Notes: a model not told the origin generated them from the sequence alone. Counted from the stretch's first letter, positions 15,550-24,258 are shown. The stretch is 40,213 nucleotides of DNA from Candidatus Zhuqueibacterota bacterium (GCA_029262005.1 JAJDAG010000039.1:1-40213), one strand, 5' to 3'. Program-made: numbers and translations.

Positions 15550-17517
15550 ATGACCGGACCGGCTGTAAAATATAATTGTCTGGTTTTGTTGATTCTGGTT
15601 GCTTTGTTGTCAATATATGACACTTTGCCAGCGCAGGAAGTCGGACTGTTTCGTCTTAGAAGGTGGGGTGGGTCGTTGCGATTTAGGTGGCAAACAGAAA
15701 ATCGATTCGCGCCCGATCTAACGCGTGAAAAGACCTATAACGGTGCGTTCAATCTCCACAATAATGGCTATATCATTAATCCGAATTTATTATACTTCCA
15801 ATGGAGCGGTGATGTCGGTTTATACCTCACACGATTTGTTACACAGGAAATTAATAGAAATACAAAAGGGCGATTGTTAAGCCAAAATTTCCTGGCTTCG
15901 TTATTCAAATCGGGCAAGTATCCACTGACATTTCTCTGGGATCGTAATATCAATGTCATCGATATGGAACAAGGCGGACGCAACAACTATGATATCAACA
16001 ATCTCCAGGTCGTTGTCGAAACCCGTGACTGGTCAACGCCATCTCGGTTGCAAATTGCGTCGCGGGATTTGTGGGAAGTTTGGGATCGGGCAGGCTTCAG
16101 AACAGAACGCAATCAACTGCGGCGCACAATTAATTATACCGGCCGCCGTGGTGCAGATGAGTACAACCTTGATCTCGATTATGATTTTCTGAATATTAAA
16201 GATCGGATTCGCGCGAAATGGAGTTATTCCAAACACACTGCCAATGTTCGCTATATCCGCCCGTTTGGAAAAGACGACCTGAATCAATTTAACAGCAGAC
16301 TTAGCCTGTTTATCCGCAATGGATTAAGCGATTACAAAAATGCCGGCATTAACAATTCAATTCAACTGCATCACAAGTATCATCTTTCTAGCAGGTACCA
16401 CCACTCATTGATGATTACCCGAACTTTGGGCAGTACCTTTATGCAAAACACTGCCTATGCCTCGGCGAGTCATCGACTCTTTTCCAGTTTAAATACCAGC
16501 CTGAGCACTGGCGGCTCCTACAGCAATTTGCGCGGAGGCAACACGTACACCTACTCGCTAAGCAGTAGCGTCAATTACAATAAAAAAATACCGCTTTCAG
16601 GCCGTTTGCAACTCGGCTTCACCCGCGGTTACTCAATCAACAATATCGAAACCAATAACACCGAGCATATAATTGTTCATGAACGACAGGCCTTTGTTGG
16701 CGGTTTCCATGTTATGTTGAATGAACGGGATATTATTACGTCATCAATAATAGTATTTGATGAACAAGGCAAGATGATCTTCGAAGAAGGTGAGAACAAA
16801 GATTACATTTTGACCGTGGTTGGCGATCGAGTGGAACTTTTTCGCACTCCCTTTGGCAGAATAGCGGAAAACGCCGTTATTTTGGTTGACTACAGATTCA
16901 ACACCCTGCCTACCATGCGCTACAAAACCAATTCACAAGTGATCTCTGCCGGTGTCAGTTTTGGCTGGTTGTCGCTGACCTACAATATTAATCGTCATAT
17001 TCAAGATCTTGTGAAAGGAGATCCCGCCGGCATCAATAAGTTGCAGGACATGCAAGCAAAGGCAGCACTGGCCAGGATAACCTTGCGAAGAGACAATGCC
17101 GGCATGTCTGTTTATGCCAGGCACAAGTTGTACCATTCACGAAACCTGGATTTCAAATCGATAGATACTCAATTCTCATTTTTTGTAAAGCCGTTTTACA
17201 GCCTTTCAATTTCAAATAAACTATCGTATTCATTACTTGATCACCAACTTGAGCTTCTGAAGGTAAGTGTTTACTCTCTACGATCGGAACTCGGGTGGCG
17301 TCCTTCACGCTCTTTTATGTTGCGCGGATATGGCAAATACCGTCTCCGAAAAGAAAGTGCAAAAACGGATGAACAAAATATCGAATACGGGGCCAGCCTG
17401 CAACGTTACTGGCGAGTACTGACGTTGCAATTACGATATGAAAAACGGATTTGGGATTTTTTTTTCCGAACCATCAAAGAGCAGCGATTTACCCTTGAAG
17501 TTGTGCGAGCTTTCTAA
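15550..17517 (+). CDS. Outer-membrane beta-barrel, putative porin of the electron conduit
   Basis: 655 residues with a signal peptide (LVLLILVALLSIYDTLPAQE). The mature protein has no hydrophobic helices but dense alternating amphipathic strands rich in Y, R, S and N (for example YNLDLDYDFLNIKDRIRAKW, SYSNLRGGNTYTYSLSSSV, SLSISNKLSYSLLDHQLE). It ends in FTLEVVRAF, a terminal aromatic as in many outer-membrane barrels. Length and strand density would allow a barrel of 20 or more strands. No NYPNPFNP tail or CxxCH is present. Its position at the end of the lipoprotein, cytochrome and PPIase series points to the porin part of a porin-cytochrome conduit. Barrel topology is inferred from composition; no named porin family was recognised. 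Confidence 0.8.
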   Translation: MTGPAVKYNCLVLLILVALLSIYDTLPAQEVGLFRLRRWGGSLRFRWQTENRFAPDLTREKTYNGAFNLHNNGYIINPNLLYFQWSGDVGLYLTRFVTQEINRNTKGRLLSQNFLASLFKSGKYPLTFLWDRNINVIDMEQGGRNNYDINNLQVVVETRDWSTPSRLQIASRDLWEVWDRAGFRTERNQLRRTINYTGRRGADEYNLDLDYDFLNIKDRIRAKWSYSKHTANVRYIRPFGKDDLNQFNSRLSLFIRNGLSDYKNAGINNSIQLHHKYHLSSRYHHSLMITRTLGSTFMQNTAYASASHRLFSSLNTSLSTGGSYSNLRGGNTYTYSLSSSVNYNKKIPLSGRLQLGFTRGYSINNIETNNTEHIIVHERQAFVGGFHVMLNERDIITSSIIVFDEQGKMIFEEGENKDYILTVVGDRVELFRTPFGRIAENAVILVDYRFNTLPTMRYKTNSQVISAGVSFGWLSLTYNINRHIQDLVKGDPAGINKLQDMQAKAALARITLRRDNAGMSVYARHKLYHSRNLDFKSIDTQFSFFVKPFYSLSISNKLSYSLLDHQLELLKVSVYSLRSELGWRPSRSFMLRGYGKYRLRKESAKTDEQNIEYGASLQRYWRVLTLQLRYEKRIWDFFFRTIKEQRFTLEVVRAF

Positions 17518-17880
17518 TGTTGTTATTCCCAAGCCGGTTCGCCCCTGAGGAAAACTAGCAATCGGGAGCAAAGAAACTTAAAGCGCAGGCAAATCCTTTA
17601 GGACAAGACTTTGGAATCAAATAGAACATTTCAAATCACATTATCCAACGGCGCAAGGGAGTACAGACTTCGCTAACCAAACTTCGATACATAAATTTGT
17701 AAGTATTACGTTTACAATGAAATCGGCCATAAGTTTTCACTGCGTTTTGTAATTCTCAGTCAATCTTACAGGTAGCTTCAGCCCCAGAAGCTGCAGCAGG
17801 ATTCGTTGATGTTTATCTGATTTAGCAACCCATTGGAGTTTGATTTCAACCGCATTTTTGCTGATAGGCCACACAATCAC
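17518..17880. other. Gene-poor region between the barrel and DUF4097 genes
   Basis: No convincing gene was found. On the minus strand, the frame of the DUF4097 gene stays open for 62 codons beyond its TAA (17737-17925) with a protein-like composition (for example VIVWPISKNAVEIKLQW). It has no start with a ribosome site and may be a decayed 3' end of another gene. Confidence 0.4.
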
Positions 17881-17917
17881 CCGGAGCGAACCGCAATCTG
17901 ATTCGCTCCGGATTTTT
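17881..17917 (+). terminator. Intrinsic terminator, plus orientation
   Basis: CCGGAGCGAA (17881-17890) pairs perfectly with TTCGCTCCGG (17902-17911) across an 11-base loop and is followed by ATTTTTG. It lies 364 nt after the barrel gene and just beyond the stop of the convergent DUF4097 gene. The T run is on the plus side; on the minus side it could still protect the 3' end of the DUF4097 message. Confidence 0.7.
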
Positions 17918-17925
17918 GTTCTGCT

Positions 17926-18753
17926 TTACTTCCGCCTTCTAATGAAAATCTTCCCGTTATAGGTGGAAAAGTGATACTCTGGTCCGCCTTTACCAATTTT
18001 GCCATAAAGTGCACTTTCGATTTCCAACCGGAATTTTCCTCCCTCTTTGCGGCTGTCCTCTTTGGTCACTTTACTGCGCTCTTCGAGGTTAATTTCGAAG
18101 TCGGTGTAGATTTCGCCGTGCTCGGTTTTCAGTTTTAAATCAGCATTAACCAAGTCTGGGAAAGTGATATCCACATCGCCGTTAAACGAAACAAACGACA
18201 TGGGTTTATCAGGACTGATCTTGTTAAAAATGACTGTCACATCGCCATTGGTGGTATTTGACAGCACCGCACCCGAAATGTTAAGCGCTTTGATTTCACC
18301 GTTCACATTGTTGAGTTCCAGTTCTCCCTGGATATTTTCCACGTAAATGTCACCGCTATTAACCGTGCTTAGTTGCAGCGATGTTTTTAGAGGAACTTGC
18401 AGAACAAGGTCGATTGTTCGAGCATGCGAGTCAGTGCTTATGTTCATCCGGTTGTTTTGTTCCTCAACAGACAGGCCGGTGGAAACTACGTTCAGGCGCA
18501 TCATCCCTTTGGAGTTGCGCCGGGAGCGTTTATCGATCCGTTTGGCCCGGCTTTTTGCCTCGATGATGACTTCTTTGCCGTCATAGCCTTTAATGGTAAT
18601 GGAGCCGTGCACCAGGCCTGCTTCCAGAAAACCCGGCCGGTCGGGATCGCTGAAAGGTACGGAAATTTTATCCCCGGCGCTTGTCTGTGCAAATAGTAAC
18701 TTGCACGCGAGCAAGACCAAAATTAGTGTTGAGTTGCTGTATTTCATTTTCAT
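17926..18753 (-). CDS. Exported DUF4097-family (putative adhesin-like) protein, paralogue 1
   Basis: 275 residues. A signal peptide (LILVLLACKLLFAQ) precedes a right-handed repetitive beta region with DUF4097 features: HGSITIKGYDGKEVIIEAKS, STVNSGDIYVENIQGELELN, NVNGEIKALNISG, TTNGDVTVIF, SFNGDVDITFPDL and TYNGKIFIRR. These GD/GE-I-x-V rungs suggest a beta-solenoid. It starts 5 nt after its upstream paralogue and belongs to the sigma and anti-sigma operon. The biochemical role of the family is not established; members are often linked to cell-envelope stress sigma or sensor genes. The shared operon suggests that the ECF sigma factor controls it. Confidence 0.85.
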   Translation of the reverse strand: MKMKYSNSTLILVLLACKLLFAQTSAGDKISVPFSDPDRPGFLEAGLVHGSITIKGYDGKEVIIEAKSRAKRIDKRSRRNSKGMMRLNVVSTGLSVEEQNNRMNISTDSHARTIDLVLQVPLKTSLQLSTVNSGDIYVENIQGELELNNVNGEIKALNISGAVLSNTTNGDVTVIFNKISPDKPMSFVSFNGDVDITFPDLVNADLKLKTEHGEIYTDFEINLEERSKVTKEDSRKEGGKFRLEIESALYGKIGKGGPEYHFSTYNGKIFIRRRK

Positions 18754-18758
18754 TCACC

Positions 18759-19610
18759 TCATTTTTTTGCAATATAAATATCACCGTTAAAGCCATCGAA
18801 CTCAATTTCAGGTCCGCCGTTTCCTACGCGTGCGCCAAAGGCTTTATCACTTTTATAGACATATTTTCCGCGCTTGCGTTTCTGCGTGGCCGGGCGTGAC
18901 TTGAGGTGGCTCACATCAAAGTCCGTAAAGACATCGCCGTTAAAGGTTTTAATCCGAAAGTCTGCCGACAGCTCAGGCAGGAAAGTCACATTTATTTCAC
19001 CATTGAGGGAGCCGAAAGAGCAATCTGCCTGTGGGTTTTTGGCGAAGCTAACTGTGACGTCGCCGTTAAGCGCATAAATTCTCCCAGACCCGGAAATGTG
19101 AGCCGCTTCAATGCCGCCGTTGGTATTGTCGATTTCGAAATTGCCGCGTGTCTGTTTGACTTTGATTTCCCCGTCATTGATGGTTTTCAGAATCAGATCA
19201 ACATCGAACGGAACTTTGATAACAAAATCGTAGGTCACATCATAACCATAATAGCGCCAACCACGATGATTGATAGAGCCATCGGATTTGCGGTAAGGGG
19301 TATCAACATACAAAACAATGGCATCTCCCTGCTCCCGAATATCCAGCTTAATCCTTGTTTTTGCCTCATCAAGCTTGGTCGCGGAGCGGGCGGAAATTGT
19401 CTTGCGCACCTTCAACTTAACCTTGTCACCAGAATGGCCCATGACTTCAATCGAGCCATTGATGTTGTCCACAACCAGTTGCCGCGATTTACTTGTGCTG
19501 CCAAACGACAGCGTTTTTTCAATGATTTCAGTTGCATCTTTGGCTTCAACCGCTTTTAGCAGGAAAGCGGCCAGTAGAGCAAGTGTGGCGATTACGTATT
19601 TTTTGTTCAT
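18759..19610 (-). CDS. Exported DUF4097-family protein, paralogue 2
   Basis: 283 residues with a signal peptide (YVIATLALLAAFLLKAVEA). The same solenoid-like repeats are present: NINGSIEVMGHSGDKVKLKV, TINDGEIKVKQTRGNFEIDN, NTNGGIEAAHISGSG, ALNGDVTVSF, SLNGEINVTFLP, TFNGDVFTDFD and FDGFNGDIYIAKK. AAAGGAGC lies just before the ATG. It overlaps no neighbour but is 5 nt from paralogue 1 and 126 nt from the anti-sigma gene, so all four genes are probably one operon. The pair likely arose by tandem duplication and may form a two-component envelope structure. Function unknown. Confidence 0.85.
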   Translation of the reverse strand: MNKKYVIATLALLAAFLLKAVEAKDATEIIEKTLSFGSTSKSRQLVVDNINGSIEVMGHSGDKVKLKVRKTISARSATKLDEAKTRIKLDIREQGDAIVLYVDTPYRKSDGSINHRGWRYYGYDVTYDFVIKVPFDVDLILKTINDGEIKVKQTRGNFEIDNTNGGIEAAHISGSGRIYALNGDVTVSFAKNPQADCSFGSLNGEINVTFLPELSADFRIKTFNGDVFTDFDVSHLKSRPATQKRKRGKYVYKSDKAFGARVGNGGPEIEFDGFNGDIYIAKK

Positions 19611-19736
19611 AGCAGCTCCTTTGATGTTCAGGGTACCTTTTTCCGATTTGGCCTGTTTGCAGTGACAGGAAACGCAGATGAGATGTATGGTAAAACAATC
19701 ACTTTTGGCCGGTTTATCGGACTCTCTTCACGCTGT

Positions 19737-20549
19737 TTACCGCAACTGTTCAATCGCTCGTCCCGCCCGGTTGCGTATGGCCTGATCCAGGGCTTTGTTC
19801 TTATTCAAATCGTTAAGTACATTGACTGAACGCTTCTCCGCACGCGCAACCATGAGCTCAATGAGCGCCATTTGCAGCAAAGGAGAAGTTTGCCGTTTGA
19901 GAGACTCAAGCGTCCCCCGCTGAATCAACTCGCTCTCGTAAAACAACGAAACGGCATCGACGGCAGCCAGCCGGACATTTAGATTTGGATCGTAATCGAG
20001 CGTATTTAGCAACGCTTGCAGGGTTTTATCATTTGGCCGGTTTACATCATAACTGTAGCTGATACCGCGCAAACGTTCGCTGGGGGATTGACTTTGCAGA
20101 AGGGATGTCGCCACCATCTGCCGCAAGCCGTAGACTTCATTTCGCAAAAGTCCAATATCACCGTTGCCACCGGGGTTAGCCATTAAATATCCGGTTACAA
20201 GGCCGGCAAAAAGTAACGCTATTGAGAATGTGAATTGCCGGACCGGCTGCCCAGGCCACCAGCGTTGCAGCCAGTCATTGAAGATATCCCGCAAACGCAC
20301 CTGTTTCCGTGCCTGACTTTGACCCGCTTTGTAGGCCTCAAGCATGGTTATGAAGCGCAAGGTTACGGCCTCGCCGGGCTCCTCATCCGGCAATTTATCC
20401 AACTTTTGCCAGACCTTTTGCAGCTCTTCGATTTCGTCCTGATGAGACGAAGCCGCCAACCGTCTTTCAAACTCGGCTTTTTCTTGTTCGGAAAGATCCC
20501 CTTTCAAGTAATCCGGCAGTCGTTTAAGCAGGTCGTCTTTCTTTTTCAT
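19737..20549 (-). CDS. Membrane anti-sigma factor with HEAT-like C-terminal domain
   Basis: 270 residues. The N-terminal about 75 residues (LLKRLPDYLKGDLSEQEKAEFERRL...) match the cytoplasmic anti-sigma form without the zinc ligands HxxxCxxC. One TM helix lies at about 106-123 (FTFSIALLFAGLVTGYLMA). The periplasmic part (about 160-270) is all-helical and HEAT-repeat-like: LLNTLDYDPNLNVRLAAVDAV, LLQMALIELMVARAEK, DQAIRNRAGRAIEQL. Its ATG overlaps the sigma factor TGA as ATGA, the usual sigma and anti-sigma coupling. It probably holds the ECF sigma factor until an envelope signal reaches the HEAT-like domain. No protease site can be read from the sequence. Confidence 0.85.
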   Translation of the reverse strand: MKKKDDLLKRLPDYLKGDLSEQEKAEFERRLAASSHQDEIEELQKVWQKLDKLPDEEPGEAVTLRFITMLEAYKAGQSQARKQVRLRDIFNDWLQRWWPGQPVRQFTFSIALLFAGLVTGYLMANPGGNGDIGLLRNEVYGLRQMVATSLLQSQSPSERLRGISYSYDVNRPNDKTLQALLNTLDYDPNLNVRLAAVDAVSLFYESELIQRGTLESLKRQTSPLLQMALIELMVARAEKRSVNVLNDLNKNKALDQAIRNRAGRAIEQLR

Positions 20550-21097
20550 ATTACTTCTCCTGATAACTCAAAAAAGATATCACGCAGCCTTTTTATGGCA
20601 CGGTGCACACGTGCTTTGACAGTGCCCTCCGGGCAGCCGAGCAGGCCCGCGATCTCTTTGTATTTCATGTTTTCGAACCGGCTGAGCAAAAGTACTTCCC
20701 TGTCATCCTCCTGTAATCTTGCCAGCGCCGTGTGCAGAAGTTTCGTTGCCTCTTTCTCCTCGAAGCCTTCCCGCGGATTAAGATCGTGGCTCGCGAGCTC
20801 GTTTGCGTCATCACCGGAGGATTCAATTTTTCGCTTACGAAAGTAGTCGATGCGTGCGTTTCGTGCAATTTTGAAAATCCACACGTTGAACAGGCTGTCA
20901 CCGCGGTAAGTCTGCCGGTATTTGAGAATTCGGAAAAATACATCCTGAACCAGATCCTCACTCACATCAATCCGGCCTGTCATTCGCAGAAAGAAGTTAT
21001 ACAGCATTTTGTGATACCGTTCGAACAGCAAACTTAGCTTGTCAAGATCGCCGTCACGCACGAGAAACATCAACTCTTTGTCAGAAAGCGTCCTCAA
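20546..21097 (-). CDS. ECF-type RNA polymerase sigma factor
   Basis: 183 residues from TTG at 21097, chosen because LSDKELMFLVRDGDLDKLSLLFERYH is a typical ECF N-terminus; ATG at 21070 would remove part of it. Region 2 has DVSEDLVQDVFFRILKYR and FNVWIFKIARNARIDYFRKRK, which recognise -10 DNA. Region 4 has LQEDDREVLLLSRFENMKYK and EIAGLLGCPEGTVKARVHRA, the -35 helix-turn-helix. It is coupled to the membrane anti-sigma gene by a 4-base overlap. Expected role: an envelope-responsive regulator of its own operon, including the two DUF4097 genes. Confidence 0.95.
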   Translation of the reverse strand: MRTLSDKELMFLVRDGDLDKLSLLFERYHKMLYNFFLRMTGRIDVSEDLVQDVFFRILKYRQTYRGDSLFNVWIFKIARNARIDYFRKRKIESSGDDANELASHDLNPREGFEEKEATKLLHTALARLQEDDREVLLLSRFENMKYKEIAGLLGCPEGTVKARVHRAIKRLRDIFFELSGEVI

Positions 21098-21291
21098 CCG
21101 ATTTGTGCCTCGAAGTAAGTCATGACATTAATACACACTTTGATTAGCAAAAAAGGTTACTACAAAACCCGCAGTTTCTTTGAAGAAAAGCCTTTGGCGT
21201 ACAAAATGCAATTAAACTAGTCTGAAATTTGACTGTGGGATTAGAAAATGAAAACAGGTAATCGAGCGCGGAACAAATTCTCACTGAGGGG

Positions 21292-21332
21292 GCCGCCGCC
21301 CCGTGGGATAGTTTATCCAACAGGGCGGCGGC
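21292..21332. other. GC-rich hairpin between the M28 peptidase and sigma genes
   Basis: GCCGCCGCCC (21292-21301) and GGGCGGCGGC (21323-21332) are exact complements. The loop contains a second stem (GGATA and TATCC), and flanking G5 and C5 runs can pair beyond a 5-base bulge. No T run follows on either strand, so a rho-independent terminator is not supported. It may be a 3' end stabiliser for the peptidase mRNA. Confidence 0.45.
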
Positions 21333-21354
21333 AAATTCCCCCACTAGCAGATAT

Positions 21355-23667
21355 TCAGAATTTAGCCGTGGTCTGGAGATTATGCAGTATCAGCGTGTCT
21401 TTTGCCACAACCGTGGTGCGATAAGACACATCGGCCAGCTCGGCGGTTACGTCAATTGGCATCGGCATATCGAGGTAGGTTGCAGTAACTTCGCGAATCA
21501 GTTTTGTGCCGGACGGTAAAATCAATCTTGCCTGAAGCTGTAAAGTATCTGCCGGTTCGGCGCTCCAGGTGAAGGCGGCTTGGCCGTTTTTATGTACAAA
21601 CCCCTGTTCCGATAATATCTCCGTAATACCCAGGCTGTCTGTTTGCAGCTTGACAACAGTTTTATACCATGGTTTGTTGGTCGTCAGCAGCCAATTTACA
21701 TTTAATGTATCTTGCTCACCGCTTGCGAGGGTTTCGCTGCCGGTCACTTTAAACCAATTTGCCTGAAATGAAATGGGGATATCATGTTTGTGTATGTCTG
21801 CGTCAAGGGTCTCGGAGAGGGAGTCTGAAACGATTTTCACATTGTGAAAATATTCGTTTCCAATGATTTCCAGACTGCTTTCATTGGTGCGCAGGTTATA
21901 TTTGGCTGTGGCGTGAATGCCGGCGCGCCAGATATCATTATATGCCGGTAAAGAATACAGATACCCACCGTAGCCGAAAATGGCAAGAACAACCAGCATG
22001 CCGAACACCGGGCCTCGTGTTTTTATAAAAAGATACTTCAGTGCCTTAACTTGCGTTGCCAGGTAAGAATAAAAATATATGAGCGGCAAGTACCAGAGCA
22101 GTAGAACCACTGTCAACACTGCACTGTATATGAAAGCGCTGAATGCTGAATTTATCACAAATCCGGAGCCGGCTGAAGAACGCGCAATCATGGGAAAAAC
22201 ATCTGTAAACATCAACTTAAACATGGGGATGGGCGCGAGCATACCAGCGATTGTTTTTATTAAACGGTTCGGTGTAATAATGGCCAGAGAGATCAGAAGC
22301 AATGGCAGTGCCAGGTGAAACGCCACTCTGAAACTTGCGATAGCAAGAAGCAAGGTGAAAGTAAACACAATCACCAGGGCTCGTTTTGAATAGACATAAG
22401 GGTCCGGACTGTATCGCCATTTTCGTGTTAAGTGCATGGCTACCCATAACCCGGCAATGGCCCATAATGCCGCAAACCTCATGTATTCATTAATGTGCGC
22501 CAGCCAGGGATAGCGCAAGCCTTTTAAGACTTGGATACCGGTTTCGCCAAGCTGGGTGAATATCGCGATGACAAGCATAAGTAGAACAATTTTCACTCCG
22601 GAAAAGCGAACCCGCTCAGTCTTGGGGATTTGCAACCGGCGCGTTCGTGCGTGTATAAATGCCCATATACTCAGTAGGAGAGCGAATATAACGGTGCCGG
22701 TTACGAGCTGAGAAGGGACATAAAAACGAGCGCCGAAAACAGGCCACAGCATGTAGTTGCCGATGCGTTGTGCCGGTATGCCGTGTTCCTGGTACTTGTG
22801 CAGCATGCCGTTCACCAGTTTGCCGCTGCGAGCCAGCATGGATTTGTCAACAAATTCAAATCTATCCCGCGGTGTATGAATTGCAGATGCATTTATGCCG
22901 GCGGTAAAGTCGATGGCCGGAATGCCTTTTTCAAGAAACGGCGCATGGTCGGAACTGGCGGCATCCAGCAAACTGTTCAGAGCAAAGAAATAGGACGGGT
23001 ATTGCAGGGTGGCGGTGCCGGTGGCGCGATCGATTGCAAAAGCATCTTCCACCAGCCATTTTGGCGCCTGAATGTCTTTTGTTTCGAGAAATGGAACAAG
23101 GTTTTCAGTGCTTGCCGCCATATCGATTTCCAGCATGAGAGCAACTTTGTCCATACCTTGAAAGTGATCAACAAAGTATGTTGAGCCCATCAACCCCTGT
23201 TCTTCACCACCGAATGCAGCGAAAACCAATGTGTAGTGCCGTGGCAATTGGCCCCAGATTCGGGCTATTTCAATAGCGCAGGCTGTGCCGGAAGCATCGT
23301 CGTTTGCGCCGGGGATTTCCGGTCCCGAAGAATCTATATGGCCGCCAATGACAATAGACGAGTCGGTTTCACCTTTAAAGATGCCGACAGCGATGCCGCT
23401 GCTGGTATTGATTACTTTTCGAGGCGTTTTTGCCAGGGAAAATGGCAGCACATAAGCCGAATCCGCGCCGTATGCTTTAAACTTATCCACTGCCCATTTC
23501 AACGCGGTTTGCTCGTTTGCCGAACCCATTGGCCGCGGACCGATGGTGACACTTAAGTGCCGGGTGTAGGCATAAGCGCTGTCCGCGCTGAAATGAGAGC
23601 CTTGCGCCACCAGTAAATTGGGCAGCAAAACGGCGATGCACAGTAATGCTTTTATTAATAACTGCAT
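21355..23667 (-). CDS. Membrane-anchored M28-family zinc aminopeptidase
   Basis: 770 residues from the ATG at 23667, which has GGAGGG at optimal distance and starts a signal sequence (MQLLIKALLCIAVLLPNLLVAQ). The open frame extends 12 codons further up. The M28 domain (about 25-300) shows the co-catalytic zinc motifs: VIGGHIDSSG (His110), GANDDASG (bridging Asp123), FAAFGGEEQG (catalytic and metal Glu155/156), EIDMAAS (Asp182) and SSDHAPF (His). About eight hydrophobic helices follow (for example VTGTVIFALLLSIWAFI, GVKIVLLMLVIAIF, ALVIVFTFTLLLAIASF, FGMLVVLAIFGYGGYL), then a C-terminal beta-rich extracytoplasmic domain. This is the layout of ER-type Fxna-like M28 membrane proteases. Likely role: peptide trimming at the cell envelope. 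Substrate unknown. Confidence 0.92.
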   Translation of the reverse strand: MQLLIKALLCIAVLLPNLLVAQGSHFSADSAYAYTRHLSVTIGPRPMGSANEQTALKWAVDKFKAYGADSAYVLPFSLAKTPRKVINTSSGIAVGIFKGETDSSIVIGGHIDSSGPEIPGANDDASGTACAIEIARIWGQLPRHYTLVFAAFGGEEQGLMGSTYFVDHFQGMDKVALMLEIDMAASTENLVPFLETKDIQAPKWLVEDAFAIDRATGTATLQYPSYFFALNSLLDAASSDHAPFLEKGIPAIDFTAGINASAIHTPRDRFEFVDKSMLARSGKLVNGMLHKYQEHGIPAQRIGNYMLWPVFGARFYVPSQLVTGTVIFALLLSIWAFIHARTRRLQIPKTERVRFSGVKIVLLMLVIAIFTQLGETGIQVLKGLRYPWLAHINEYMRFAALWAIAGLWVAMHLTRKWRYSPDPYVYSKRALVIVFTFTLLLAIASFRVAFHLALPLLLISLAIITPNRLIKTIAGMLAPIPMFKLMFTDVFPMIARSSAGSGFVINSAFSAFIYSAVLTVVLLLWYLPLIYFYSYLATQVKALKYLFIKTRGPVFGMLVVLAIFGYGGYLYSLPAYNDIWRAGIHATAKYNLRTNESSLEIIGNEYFHNVKIVSDSLSETLDADIHKHDIPISFQANWFKVTGSETLASGEQDTLNVNWLLTTNKPWYKTVVKLQTDSLGITEILSEQGFVHKNGQAAFTWSAEPADTLQLQARLILPSGTKLIREVTATYLDMPMPIDVTAELADVSYRTTVVAKDTLILHNLQTTAKF

Positions 23668-24258
23668 GGTTTTCCCTCCGACAGGATAAAGAATTATTGT
23701 CAATTATGCGTCACGATAAGTATTGGCCACGGGTGAAACACAGGTTTTTACTGACCTGAATTGTGCATTAAAAGGCTTAACGCAGAGTTGCAGAGAACGC
23801 TGCGTTTCGCAGTGAAAAATATTAACCAGTCGATGGATTCAATTACACAATAATTCACTCTTTGTTTCTCTGCATGCTCTGCAATGCTGCGTTTGTAATT
23901 ACTTTTTCAAGCTATAAGGGAACGTCTGATCTCTACTTTTCTTTAGGGCAGAGCCCAAAATGACCTCAGTTCTCTCGTTATAATTTTAAGCTGATTCTCT
24001 TGATGTTCTCATCCGTGCGAATCAGTGGTTTTTAGCTTGTCCCCAAATTCTGGTTTGGCAACAAGGGGAAACGATACACAGCAATTCAAAAATAGGTTAC
24101 GAAAAGGGCAAAGTCAAGTTCTGTGTTTCGTGATAAAGCAATATTGCACTGTTTTCTGCGCTCGCCTTGGACTTGCAGTCTCTGTGCGCATTGCGCTATC
24201 CGGCCTTTGCTATGAACCCATTTGGCCTGTTATGCGGTTGGGCTAACACTCATGCCGT
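23668..24258. other. Gene-poor region with decayed repeat-like sequence
   Basis: No credible CDS was found; a 73-codon open frame at 24025-24246 has no ribosome site or protein-like composition. It contains the imperfect inverted repeat at 23779-23893 and a phrase ATCCGTGCGAATCAGTGG (24010-24027) that resembles low-complexity intergenic repeats seen in many environmental genomes. It looks like decayed repetitive DNA. Confidence 0.5.
23779..23893. repeat. Imperfect inverted repeat, small MITE-like element
   Basis: AACGCAGAGTTGCAGAGAA at the left and TTCTCTGCATGCTCTGCAAT followed by GCTGCGTT at the right are largely complementary, enclosing about 70 bp. CGCAGAG words recur inside it. It has no ORF. 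It resembles small non-autonomous repeats, but target-site duplications are not evident. Confidence 0.45.

Noticed and set aside
18906-19559. 217-codon plus-strand frame opposite the DUF4097 gene
   Set aside because: The opposite frame has a signal peptide, family repeats and an operon context; this one has none.
20235-20846. 203-codon plus-strand frame across the sigma and anti-sigma genes
   Set aside because: It spans the junction of two confidently identified genes on the other strand.
21292-21332. GC-rich hairpin as an intrinsic terminator
   Set aside because: No T run follows on either strand.
24025-24246. 73-codon open frame on the plus strand
   Set aside because: No ribosome site, no signal or domain, and it runs through repeat-like DNA.
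24195-24250. Possible integron attC-like sequence around TTGGGCTAAC
   Set aside because: No matching inverse core, no hairpin of the right size and no integrase or cassette array nearby.
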